Positions 1 to 10,179 of a stretch of 64,000 bases of DNA are shown piece by piece (position 1 is the stretch's first letter; each line of letters starts with the position of its first letter). The stretch lies in the NCBI RefSeq assembly GCF_905171765.1, contig NC_053391.1:109156644-109220643 (forward strand). Reading direction: 5' to 3'. The stretch is from Bufo bufo (Eukaryota; Chordata; Amphibia; Anura; Bufonidae). The notes beneath the pieces were generated by a model. It saw nothing but the letters and a program-made list of their open reading frames with translations, made no database searches and was not told where the DNA came from. The position numbers and the translations under genes are program-made.

Positions 1-230
1 TAGCGTCTGTTGTCTCCCTATTGCTTCAATGGAGCTTTAAATATTTGCCGGCTTATTCAGTCGCTCCATACAGCAAGCTGGTTTAAATTTCGCGGGAGTT
101 CCAAAGATCGCGGGAGTTGCCACTCTGTTCCGCAATTTCCTTTGGTGCAGCTTTTGACGATAAGAATAGTTAATCCTTCACTGTAGAAATTTTCTTCTGT
201 ATGGCCATACAGTATTATCGGAGGCTTTTC

Positions 231-337
231 AATGCAGGTACATCACTTGTTTCACCATACGCGTTACGGGTAGATTCACTCTCCCTTCCTCAGTGGTGTT
301 CCTCAGTGGCAGGTACAACAAGTGATGTACCTGCATT
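231..337 (-). ncRNA. Hammerhead ribozyme with a very long stem I (PLE remnant)
   Basis: On the minus strand 298-253 reads as a type I hammerhead: CACCA, then the core CUGAGGA, a stem II with GGG/CCC, GUAA in place of the usual GAAA, CGCGUA, then UGGUG pairing with CACCA to form stem I. Outside this, 231-250 and 318-337 are perfect 20-bp inverted repeats that would extend stem I. Hammerheads of this short-stem-III type are known from Penelope-like retroelements. No PLE coding sequence is visible here, so this is probably a solo end. GUAA for GAAA may reduce activity. Confidence 0.6.
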
Positions 338-860
338 CAAAAGGGCTCATGCACAAGAACAGCAGAGAGTACTGGCTTAACTGGATGAGAGGCCAAGTCA
401 GGCTGATGAGGGGCAATCACCCCAAAACAGCTGTCTGCAGATGAGGTGCTGGCTTAGTGAATATCTGAGACATGTCTCAAGGCCTATTTAAATGGTTGAA
501 CATTGCTTTATAAGATAGATGCCTTACATCTGTTGGCATTAGAGGCAGAGCTTGTTAAGAGCTCATTTGCATCCCTTTATTCCCATTTACTGCCAGTTTT
601 ACAGTAAAATCTTATGGAAAAAACGCTTCCAGTGTCCTGTACTTTACAGGGGCGGAATTTTACTTTGTAAAAAGAAAAATAGCCTTTCTAATTGTAAACT
701 AATGAGCGATTCCTTTGTAGAAACTTGCACTAGTGCAGGAGGCCCAGGGAGCGGTGACTGTAGGGTTGCTAGTGCTTTATTCATCGTTCCTTGGTCACCC
801 ACTCTTGAAACCCACGCTGCACCGTGGGGAGATTTATAGAGAAGGGATAGGGGAGATTTA
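338..860. other. Unassigned non-coding stretch
   Basis: Open frames here are short, overlap on both strands and show no recognisable domain. I see no gene, RNA or defined repeat. The bases before position 231 are equally featureless. Confidence 0.4.
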
Positions 861-1003
861 TCAAACCTGGTGCAAAGGAAAACTGGCTGAGTTGTCCATA
901 GCAACCAATCAGATTGATCCTTTCATTATCCATAGAAGCTCTGAAGCATAAAAGGTGGAATCGGATTGGTTGCTATGGGCAACTAAGCCACTTTTCCTTT
1001 GCA
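851..1003. repeat. Short foldback MITE
   Basis: About 45 bp at 871-915 (beginning TGCAAAGGAAAACTGGCT) is repeated in inverted orientation at 958-1003 (ending TTTTCCTTTGCA) around a short spacer. The arms contain the CCATAGCAACCAATCAGATT type sequence that is common in frog foldback MITEs. The superfamily cannot be fixed because the outer right end is diverged and no TSD is clear. Confidence 0.6.
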
Positions 1004-1269
1004 GTCGATTCACTAATTCCTATTCCATAGACATTCATCTTTTAATATGACATAAAATATATCTAAGTTAAGAAAACAGTTAAGAAAAAACATAATGGGC
1101 TTCATGGATGAAAAATGGTGTAGGCCAAAATGACTAATGACATCACTGTCTTCACAAGTTTAAATGCTGTGATATGATTATTTTAATTTAATTATATGGT
1201 TAGCCAGGAAATAGGGTTTAGAAAACCCTGAGATATAAAGTATGAACTAACATTGAATGAAGTATTTGT
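1004..1269. other. AT-rich spacer
   Basis: No gene or repeat recognised between the foldback MITE and the broken end of the BEL/Pao element. Confidence 0.4.
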
Positions 1270-2016
1270 TTATTTGGCATGACTCAAAGTCTTCTGTAAA
1301 GGAAGGGTGTCTGTTCCCAGGCAAAGGTCTTTGAGATCTTTAGCTCTGTCTTCCGCGGTGAAAGCTTCCATGACTTGTTTGCTGTTAAAGGCAATTTTAT
1401 GTATTCGCAGATTAGACTCTGCCAGCATTTGTTTTGCTTTGTTGAGAATGTTGACTGCTCCTTCAGGTGTGTTAGCGGAAGCAAGTCCATCGTCTACATA
1501 GAAAATGTCTTATCGCAAAGTGTTTGGCATCTTGACCATACTGTTATGCACCTTTCTGGGCAGCTTTGCGCATGCAGTATATGGCAACAGAAGGAAAAGG
1601 GCTGTTACCAAAAACATGCACTCTCATTCTGTACTCTGTTACCTCTTTATCTATGTCGTTATCCTTGTACTACAGGAAACTCAGGTAGTCACGATGGTCC
1701 TCTCTCACTAGGCAATAGACTCTTTCCTGAAGTGGAAGAGGACACCCAGAAGTGTGTTGTTTTGATCTGGGCCACTCAGTAGTGCATCATTTAATGAAAC
1801 ACCTTCATGTTGAGCACTCGAATTGAACACAACTCTTATTCGGTCTGGCTTGTGTGGATGGTAAACGCCAAACATTGGCAGATACCAGTGTTCTTTACCT
1901 TCATCCAGTGATGGTGCTACTTCAGCATGATTATTATCAAGCATCCTTTTTATGAATTCTGTAAAGTCTTTTTTCACTTCAGGTTTTCTTTGCAAAGTTT
2001 TACGTAGTGTGTTCAT
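1270..2016 (-). pseudogene. pol: BEL/Pao reverse transcriptase fragment
   Basis: The minus strand encodes the first part of a Pao-type reverse transcriptase, which would copy element RNA into cDNA in the particle. The 102-codon frame from 2016 has YLPMFGVYHPHKPD and RVVFNSSAQHEGVSLNDAL, the hallmark start of BEL/Pao RT. After a stop near 1708 other frames continue with FGNSPFPSVAIYCMRKAA (about 1640-1570) and then FYVDDGLASANTPEGAV, which contains the catalytic YVDD (about 1510-1460). Homology ends near 1285 with a stop at 1270, so RNase H and integrase are missing. At least two frameshifts and several stops make it dead. Confidence 0.85.
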
Positions 2017-2126
2017 GCGCTTCTGTTACTAGGTAAATAACACCTTGGTGTGCGAAAGGGTAAAGATGCTACCCAATTGTTGTCTTCATCTTGGAAAGTC
2101 TCTTTATCCATGATATGGAGAAAGGC

Positions 2127-2873
2127 TCAATCATCTATAGACATTGCTTGTTTGTCATCATCTTTTGTTCTCTTGAATACTGAGTTCCCTAAAGTGTCAG
2201 ACTCCATGCCACTATTAATGTCTCTATTGTAACTAGAAGGAAAGTCACCGTATGGTTTTAGGGTGTTAAGGGTTTCTTTAACAGCAAAGCTGTTCTGGCA
2301 TTGACTAAGAAGGGAAGTCCGCCCATTCACTAGCACAGAAGTCTTTAAAGTGTTGACACTGTCAGGCCGATGTGCTGCTCCCAGACAAACTTCTCCTACT
2401 ATAACCCACCCTAGGTCAAGTCTTTGAGCATAGGGAGCATTAAAGGCCCCATTAATTTGTTGGCGTACCTTATGTACCTGTAGAATGTCTCTTCCAAGAA
2501 GTAGAAGAATAGAGGCATCTGTCTGGATAACTGGAATAAGGTGAGATATTGAATTGAGATGAGTATGATGAAGGGCCACTTCTGGTGAAGGGATCTCTGA
2601 TTTAACAAATGGTATCATATCACACTCTATCAAAATGGGAAGTGAGAGATGGACTCTCTTGTCAAGAGACTCAATAATAAAGGCAGTAGCTTTCTTCCTG
2701 AAGTTTCTATCACTCCTCCGCATGTTTTTAGGGTGTATGGGACTGCACTAGATGTAATGTTGAAGGCATCGAAAAAGTCTGACCTTGCCAGTGACCTGTT
2801 CCTCTGTTCATCCAGAATCACATGCATCTTAACTGCCTTCTCTTCTTTTCCCCTGTGGGTACACTGTTGCTAG
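2127..2873 (-). pseudogene. BEL/Pao aspartic-protease region of pol
   Basis: The frame at 2723-2127 (about 198 codons) contains LLLGRDILQVHKVRQQING followed by DLGWVIVGEVCLG. This arrangement is typical of the protease-associated domain of BEL/Pao polyproteins, just upstream of RT. A second frame (2827-2630) holds the preceding part, so a frameshift lies near 2700. It lies between the gag remnant and the RT fragment on the same strand in the canonical gag-PR-RT order. Confidence 0.75.
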
Positions 2874-2899
2874 GCAGATCTTGGAACATAAGCGTGGAT

Positions 2900-3310
2900 T
2901 TGTACTCTCACCACAGATTTCAGTGAATTTGGACATTACTGGGGTAGCTGAATTATCTTTTTGCTCCCTGCCCTCATCTTATGGCGCTTTAGTGATCTTT
3001 AGTGGTTGATGCAATGTATCAGGGTGTAAAGCTGTGATGTGTCTGTTACTGCCACATTCTGAGCAATCCGCTTATATTTTGCAGTCTCTGGCTATATAAC
3101 ACTTGAAGCAGATGCCATTTTGTCTAAGAAAGGCTAACCTTTCCTTGATAGGTTTACTTTTGAACCCTTTGCACTTGTTTAGAGGATAGGGCTTTTTATG
3201 AGGTGGACAAAGTCTGTCAGGTCCTTTCAAAGGTGTTTACCTTGTAGCTGCTTGGACACCCTGGGTCCTCAGAGGGAACAATTGTCTTGTGGGTGATCAC
3301 TGAAGTCCTA
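2900..3310 (-). pseudogene. BEL/Pao gag-pol junction with zinc-knuckle remnant
   Basis: In broken minus-strand frames around 3140-3030 there are clustered cysteines and a histidine (CFKCYIARDCK, then CSECGSNRH) resembling CCHC zinc knuckles that bind element RNA. Stops interrupt every frame. The position between the gag-like domain and the protease fits a nucleocapsid segment. Confidence 0.45.
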
Positions 3311-3312
3311 TT

Positions 3313-4571
3313 TTAGGATCTAGGTGGCTTTTCTGCCTTTGGCAGTTGACTGCTGGTGATGAAGGAAAAGCTGGGATCACACCTGATCTTAGCTTGCTGT
3401 TGTACAAACCTAGAAAACACAAGGAAAGGGGGGAAGGGGACATAATGTTCTTCTTTGTATTTGGCTCCGACACGCACCCATTTTTCTTGTAGGTTGTGAG
3501 GTAGTTTCTCCACTATAGGCTTAGTACCGTTGGTGGTATCTAAATGTGCAAGTCCTCTTAAATAGCCTTTTTCTTTGGCACACTGGACTTCCCAAAAAAT
3601 ATCACTCAGCTCTTGCAGTTTCAAATTGTCTATGCTGTTTAGCTTGGGGAAAGACTCAAGTCTTTTCATTAGAGCACCTTCAATTGCCACTGGTGATCTA
3701 TAACTTTCCTCTAGCCTTTGCCAGGCCATATCAAGTCCTGCTGAAGGGTTAAATATGTGTATCCTGCGCATCCTTCTTGCATGCTCTGCTGACTGAGTCC
3801 CAAGGCATTTTATCATCATGTCTAGCATCTCAGTTGATGATAAGTCTAAGTCTTTGACTGCATTCAGAAAAGAAGACGTTCCATGCCCAGTAATTCTCGG
3901 GGCAGTCATCAAACTTGAGAAAGCCTGAATTAACCATTTCTTTACGGATAAGATATTTAGTGACATATTATAGTGTACTCTGGTGTTTGGATTGCTGTAG
4001 TAAGGATTCATCTTTAATCGCTGTGGTACTGCTGACTTCATAGGTTTGTTTTTGTACACTCAGGGATTCTGCTGGTTTTGGTTTAAATCCAGCTGACTCT
4101 GGATTGGGGAACTGTTTTGTTGCATTGCTGCTTGAAAGTTCTTTGACATACTCTCTTGTGCGTTCTACTGAAGAAAGGGGTTTCTCAGGCACATCTGGGC
4201 CTTCGTAGATAGACCCACTTCCAGACCGCTCAATATCAGCATAAGCTACGGCCTCTGCTGCAGCGGCGGCTGTACACTGACGCTGAAGAATATGCAACCT
4301 TGCTTCCTGTTCTGATTTTTCTTTTCTCTGCTCTTTCCTTCATAATGGCGGCCTCTTTCTCAGCAAATTCTAGCTAAACACGAGATGCCTCTGCTTTGGC
4401 GCGAGCCCTGACTAAAAGGGCACTTGCTGATGAAATCTGGCTAGGCCTTGATGATCTAGACGGGTGTGAGCGTGCATCATCTTGCTGGATACTTGGCATG
4501 CTCTCCCTGCCGTGATGTGTCCCGGGTAGCTGATCTTCAGCCTTATACTGTCTTCCTGATCTTAGACTCAT
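3313..4571 (-). pseudogene. gag: BEL/Pao gag-like polyprotein remnant
   Basis: Three minus-strand frames in succession (4571-4374, 4297-3968, 4059-3313) cover one gag protein. The first starts MSLRSGRQYK and is Ser/Arg/Gln-rich. The middle is Ala-rich then low-complexity. The last (248 codons) carries the globular domain common at the start of BEL/Pao polyproteins, with MTAPRITGHG, KCLGTQSAEHARRM and AWQRLEESYRSPVAIEGAL. It would bind RNA and form the particle. Frameshifts separate the three pieces, so it cannot be expressed as one protein. Confidence 0.75.
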
Positions 4572-4801
4572 TCTGTCTGTGCAGTGACTCCTATCTCCAA
4601 GCTTGTTGCGCTACACCTTTTCACTGTTCCGTTCTCAAAACATTGACTATGTGTGGTTTTAAACGGACAACTAAACATGTGTCCGAGACTCCAGTAAACA
4701 GAAGCCCACTGCTTGTGCAATGAGCAGGACACTGGGTCAGTGGGAATGCTATGCAGTGGGTCAGTTTATATGTGTATAAGTTTGTGACGCCAGTTTCAGC
4801 T

Positions 4802-5661
4802 TGCGCAGGTACTGTAGCAGGGCCCTTTAAGATGTTACGAGCTCACGTACCAGGTGAGGAATGCCAGAGGGGGATATTGTCTCTGTATAGCAGATATGGT
4901 AGTGTCAACGGTGTCTCCTACCTGTAGTACGGCTGGACTCCTGTATCCCGGCTCACATGCAACAAATTGAGGAATTAAGGAAATCCACACAGATAATAGG
5001 GTCCAACTTGTCTTTACTTGGTGTTATGATATGCAGCTTTGATCCATACAAGTATACAGCAATAGTCTAGAGTCCCAGCAGGTTTTGGCAATATGTGGCA
5101 GGAATTTATATGTATTCTGCATCTGATCATATGCCTATTAGAATCTGGCAGGTATCTATCTTCTGCTCTGTCTTGAGTCTGCTTAGTTTGGGTCTGACTA
5201 GCTGAAGAGGTACTTATCTTCTCTTTGTCTTGGGATCTTTACTTACAGGACTGCTCACAGGGTATGGTGGTTTCTTCCTGGAGATCTATAGTTCTGGAGA
5301 TGGCTGCTTGCTTGTCAACCAGCTGAGGTAGATGACTCAGGCTGGGAGGGGGATCTTTGGGCCTCAACCGAGGCTGGATCCTAGGTTGGGATACCTGTTT
5401 CTGGGAGCTCCTGCTAACACAGCCTTCCCCAAGGAGGGGGCTGGTACACACACTGACTAACTTCCTTCTCCTCCTCATAAAGCATGACATGGGACATCCC
5501 ACTTCTGCTCATGTAGGGGAGACTAGATTGGAATGGTCTGTTCCAGGCTAGATACTAACTCTGACCTGCTGCATACTGCTGCCACCTGCTGGTGTACATT
5601 AAGAACTACAGCAAATATATATAAAACAGGCATAACAATATACATTTTGGCAAATACACAG
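4802..5661 (-). repeat. Candidate LTR of the BEL/Pao element
   Basis: This stretch lies immediately upstream (minus strand) of gag. Read on the minus strand it could begin TGTGTATTTGCC and end CCTGCGCA, followed after 9 nt by TGGCGTCAC, which resembles a primer-binding site. No second copy lies in the window, so the boundaries are a guess. It could also be unrelated DNA. Confidence 0.3.
5579..5592 (-). promoter_or_regulatory. CTCF-type motif
   Basis: The minus strand reads CCAGCAGGTGGCAG, a full match to the vertebrate CTCF core consensus CCASYAGRKGGCRS. Occupancy cannot be judged from sequence. Confidence 0.35.
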
Positions 5662-6092
5662 TGATCTTACACAAGATGATAAAACACATTTATGTTAACA
5701 TTATGAAGCAGGGGAACAGAAGTTTGGTGACATACTTCAGGATGTTACACTTGTGTTGTCTACCAAAGGAATCCAACTTTATTTTATAAACTTTTCTTAC
5801 AAGTTTGTTTTTGCGAAACTGAAATACAATACAATACAATATCAACATATCAGTATACATAGTATAAATTAGTATAGCATAAATAACACAACAGAAAGGC
5901 AGATGATGTCTCAAGCCCCTTGGGAGAAAAGCAGACAGGCTGCATCCATCGAGAATAGCAATCTAAAATGGCTGAAGACACTTGCTAAACCAAGGTCACT
6001 GCCTGCCTGAGTGATTTACATAACCTGGGTAAAGCTGCCACTCACTTTTGCCACTAGATGGCTGTGATGAACTACATAGCCTATATGATAAG
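5662..6092. other. Unassigned AT-rich flank of the Kolobok element
   Basis: AT-rich DNA with no supported gene or repeat. It directly precedes the TTGA at 6093-6096, which I take as the mutated left TTAA target site. Confidence 0.4.
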
Positions 6093-6096
6093 TTGA

Positions 6097-6580
6097 AGAG
6101 GACCTTTCATCAGTATAATTTTACTAAACTAACAACCCTACCTAATAGTGCGGCATCCACTGATGTTCCCCCTTTTTTTTTTTTTTTAAATCGACCACCG
6201 AATGTTGAAATAATAGCCCCGTTTGTTCTGCTGCTGCGCCAGTCACTCAAGCGCTTTTTTGTATGGGGCGTTGCTAAAGTTTTTTCCTTGCTATGGGCCT
6301 TGGCTGAGAGCGCAGCCAATCAGAGCGCTCCTCTCTCAGCCAGGCAGAAGGAGCTAAAGTTCTCGCGAGAACTTTAGCTTCATAACATCCTGTTGCAGCG
6401 AAAGATCAGATTGACCGGCCGAGGGACGCGACGGGTGTGGAAGCAGCAGTACGAGCGGCAGGGTAAGTATCATAATCATCCCCTAGACATCGAGCAAATA
6501 AGTAGCTGCCACAGCACCCCACTGGCAACGAGCATTATGGGGGTCTTGATCATGGACCCCCACCGGCAATCAGTATGGGG
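6097..6580 (+). promoter_or_regulatory. Left terminal inverted repeat with promoter-like block and splice donor
   Basis: This block contains a CCAAT box (GCAGCCAATCAGAGCG, about 6313-6328), then at 6352-6379 a perfect 28-bp palindrome centred on TCTCGCGAGA, and then a GC-rich stretch ending GCGGCAGG followed by the strong donor GTAAGTAT at 6463. TCTCGCGAGA is a known vertebrate core promoter element. I infer a TATA-less promoter and a short untranslated first exon firing into the element toward the transposase. Confidence 0.6.
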
Positions 6581-8280
6581 GTCATGATCATGCCCCCAGC
6601 AGAAACCACCCCCCCCCTCTGGCAACGAGAATTATGGGGGTCATAATCATGGACCCCCACCCCCACATGGAAAAAAGCAATAAGGGGGTCATGATCATGA
6701 CCCCACCAGCAAAACCCCCCCCTCTGGCAACGAGCATTATGGGGGTCATAATCATGGACCCCCACCCCCACAAGGCAGACAGCAATAAGGGGGGCATGAT
6801 CATGACCCCCCCCAGCAAACCCCCCCCCCCTCTGGCAACGAGCATTATGGGGGGTCATAATCATGGACCCCCCCTACAGGCAGACAGCAATAAGGGGGTC
6901 CTGATCATGACCCCCACAGCAAACCCCCCCTCCTCTGGCAACGAGCATTATGGGGGTTATTATCATGGACCCCCACCCCCACATGGAAAAAAGCAATAAG
7001 GGGGTCATGATCATGACCCCCCCAGCAACCCCCCCCCCCCTCTGGCAACGAGCATTATGGGGGTCATTATCATGGACCCCCACCCCCACAAGGCAGACAG
7101 CAATAAGGGGGTAATGATCATGACCCCCCCAGCAAACCCCCCCCTCTGGCAACGAGCATTATGGGGGTCATAATCATGGACCCCCACATGGAAAAAAGCA
7201 ATAAGGGGGTCATGATCATGACCCCCCCAGCAAACCCCCCCCCTCTGGCAACGAGCATTATGGGGGTCATAATCATGGACCCCCACCCCCACAAGGCAGA
7301 CAGCAATAAGGGGGTCATGATCATGACCCCCCCAGCAAAACCCCCCCCCTCTGGCAACGAGCATTATGGGGGTCATAATCATGGACCCCCCCTACAGGCA
7401 GACAGCAATAAGGGGGTCCTGATCATGACCCCCACAGCAAACCCCCCCTCCTCTGGCAACGAGCATTATGGGGGTTATTATCATGGACCCCCACCCCCAC
7501 ATGGAAAAAAGCAATAAGGGGGTCATGATCATGACCCCCCCAGCAAACCCCCCCCCCTCTGGCAACGAGCATTATGGGGGTCATTATCATGGACCCCCAC
7601 CCCCACAAGGCAGACAGCAATAAGGGGGTAATGATCATGACCCCCCCAGCAACCCCCCCCCCTCTGGCAACGAGCATTATGGGGGTCATAATCATGGACC
7701 CCCACATGGAAAAAAGCAATAAGGGGGTCATGATCATGACCCCCCCAGCAAACCCCCCCCCCCTCTGGCAACGAGCATTATGGGGGTCATAATCATGGAC
7801 CCCCACCCCCACAAGGCAGACAGCAATAAGGGGGTCATGATCATGACCCCCCCAGCAAACCCCCCCCTCTGGCAACGAGCATTATGGGGGTCATAATCAT
7901 GGACCCCCACCCCCACAAGGCAGACAGCAATAAGGGGGTCATGATCATGACCCCCCCAGCAAAACCCCCCCCCCTCTGGCAACGAGCATTATGTGGTTCA
8001 TAATCATGGACCCCCCCCCCACAAGGCAGACAGCAATAAGGGGGTCATGATCATGACCCCCCCAGCAAACTCCCCCCCTCTGGCAACGAGCATTATGGGG
8101 GTCATAATCATGGACCCCACCCCCACATGGAAAAAAGCAATAAGGGGGTCATGATCATGACCCCCCCAGCAAACCCCCCCACCCTCTGGCAACGAGCATA
8201 ATGGGGGTCATTATCATGCACCCCCACCCCAACAGGCAGACAGCAATAAGGGGGTCATGATCATGACCCCCCCAGCAATC
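6580..8280. repeat. Left subterminal minisatellite, about 104-bp unit, about 16 copies
   Basis: CTCTGGCAACGAGCATTATGG recurs every 102-110 bp (for example near 6722, 6830, 6932, 7041, 7144, 7243, 7350, 7452, 7558, 7662). Each unit has a 22-bp perfect palindrome, GGGGGTCATGA followed by its own complement, and a weaker relative, GGGGGTCATAATCATGGACCC. C-runs and two alternating spacer types (ACATGGAAAAAAGCAATAA and AAGGCAGACAGCAATAA) separate them. All long open frames over this stretch are repeat translations, not genes. Confidence 0.95.
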
Positions 8281-8887
8281 AGTGTCACCTTGTTATTTCC
8301 CAAAACTAAAATAATATACATAGTTATATTATTATTATTATAGTGAAGTAAACAATTGATCTAATGGAAAAAAAAATACATATAAAATATTTATTTAAGG
8401 TGATGGTATAACTTTCAATTTATAATTTTAACTTTTCAAATTTTTTTACAGTGAATTTTCAGTTAGTCAATTCAGGGCAGCAACCCTGACTGGTAAGTTG
8501 TATTCCGACAATCATCGGAAGAAGAACAAACATGTTGCCTGAAGTTTCCCAGTTCAAAAAACCAATACACGTTTGTATTGCGTTGTTTGCTAGTTCTACG
8601 TTCCATTATTATATTATTTCTAATTTTGATATATAGACAAGGGTAAGTGTACAGGCAGGGTAAGTATGGAAGACCTAATTTTATTTCATTTATAAAATAA
8701 ATGTTTCAAGAAAGAAGATGTTCAAAAGTTATTTGGATGGGAATATCCTTTTTTTTTTATAAATCAATTTATAAACGTTCAATGTTTTTCATCTACTATG
8801 GTAAGTTTGAGTTTACCTTATAACATGTATCCAAATAATATGCTTATTTTAAATTTTTCTTTTTTTTTTAAAACAGGAATTGACAAA
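8281..8887 (+). other. Leader / intron region of the transposase gene
   Basis: AT-rich DNA with plausible splice sites. TTTTTTTACAG ends at 8451 and TG-GTAAGTTG follows at 8493, bounding a possible 41-nt exon. A polypyrimidine tract with AAAACAG ends at 8876, just before the THAP start codon at 8888. GGCAGGGTAAGTAT near 8655-8668 echoes the donor in the terminal repeat. Splicing is inferred only. Confidence 0.4.
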
Positions 8888-10170
8888 ATGCCGAACTCAT
8901 GTTGGGTAAAAAATTGTTTATTCCAGCCTGGCAGTATACTGAATGTCCACGAAATCAAATTACATTGCTTTCCCAACTTTAGGGAGAGAATATTAGATTG
9001 GCTTTGAATCTTAATTCCTTCTGGAGAGGTAGAAGTTATTTCTCTAGCAGAGGAGATTCTAGGTTACAAAAAGAAAATATACAATAAGTATCATATTTGT
9101 TCACTACATTTTTCTGATGATAGTTTTATAGTCAACGCTGGCGGACGTTCGCTTCGGCCAGTAGCAAACCCTTCATTTTTTTAAAATTTTCTTGATTCCG
9201 AAAGAAAAGTTTTAGAGTCAAAAATTTCCAAGAAAAAACGACTTCAGAATCCAACAGGTTCCCAGCAGTCGGTTACTCCTTCATCATCAGAATCATCAAT
9301 TCCAAATGAATCTCGTGGTCATACTGTATCCATATCGTCCATGCAAGTTCAACAAGTATTTGAGAATGTGGAAATTCTAATTTCCAAATTCACGGATGCT
9401 TCAACTCAGACAGAGTTCAATTTGACAAATTCAATAATTATTAGTAAAGATAAAAATCTTACACTTAGGGAAGAAGAATCACCTTCACGTGAACATACAA
9501 ATATTGATCATGAATCCACCCCATTGCCTGATTGTTCTCAATTCCAAAATCGGCACCAAATTAATCAATTTTTAAGACTTCTTTCTCCTATTGTATTTGA
9601 AAATGAAAAGATCTCCCAGCCACCGGAAGAAGATGGTAATAATGATGATCTGGTTAGTGGGATATTTCCGTTGACAGGTGACTTCGAGGATTCATACAAT
9701 ATTAGCAGTCTGGCTGACGCAGGGGAAATTCGTGATTCAAGAGACCACACATATGACCCTTTGATGGTAAGCCACTGCTCTTCTGATCAATTTGCTTTAC
9801 AGTCTATGTTAGAAATTGACCATGATAATTCTTTTCAACATATGCAATTTAAAAACATCGTAAAAGACACGAAATTGATTGTGAACGAAAGTTGTCTCGA
9901 TGTACTGCTACGTCAGGTGAAGTGTCAGTATGTTGATTGCAATCTAACTGTGTTTTCAATTTCAAAAGAAAGGAAAGGATCAGCTGTAATAATTTGCGGT
10001 AGTTGTTGTAGCGGACATTCGTCTTTATTATGGCATACACAGCCTAAAATTGGACGTTTCTGGAGTGGAAATGTCATTTTGGCAGCGTCAATACTCTGCA
10101 GTGGCCTAAACTATCAAAAAGTTCAGGAGTTGTTTGGAATTTTTTGCTTGAGCACATTTTCTGAGACCAC
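8888..10170 (+). pseudogene. Kolobok transposase, N-terminal part (THAP zinc finger)
   Basis: The ATG at 8888 follows a good splice acceptor and starts MPNSCWVKNC, giving the first two zinc-binding cysteines of a THAP finger. HICSLHF (about 9099-9119) supplies the last Cys and His, and RPVANPSFF matches the closing box of THAP domains, so the finger spans about residues 1-97. It would bind the transposon ends. A 300-residue low-complexity linker follows, then a region with GLNYQKVQELFGIF just before the catalytic domain. Two in-frame stops (near 9005 and 9180) and the CR1 insertion at about 10,170 break it. The downstream half resumes after 14,308. Confidence 0.85.
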
Positions 10171-10179
10171 ATTGTGTTG

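Noticed and set aside
6550..8192. Long open frames on both strands rich in HDHDP, PHNARCQRG and GSMIMTP
   Set aside because: They are translations of the 104-bp minisatellite in several frames. The repeat structure explains them fully.
6580..8280. Regular spaced repeats that might suggest a CRISPR array
   Set aside because: Units are about 104 bp, the intervening DNA is itself repeated, and the setting is a vertebrate transposon end.
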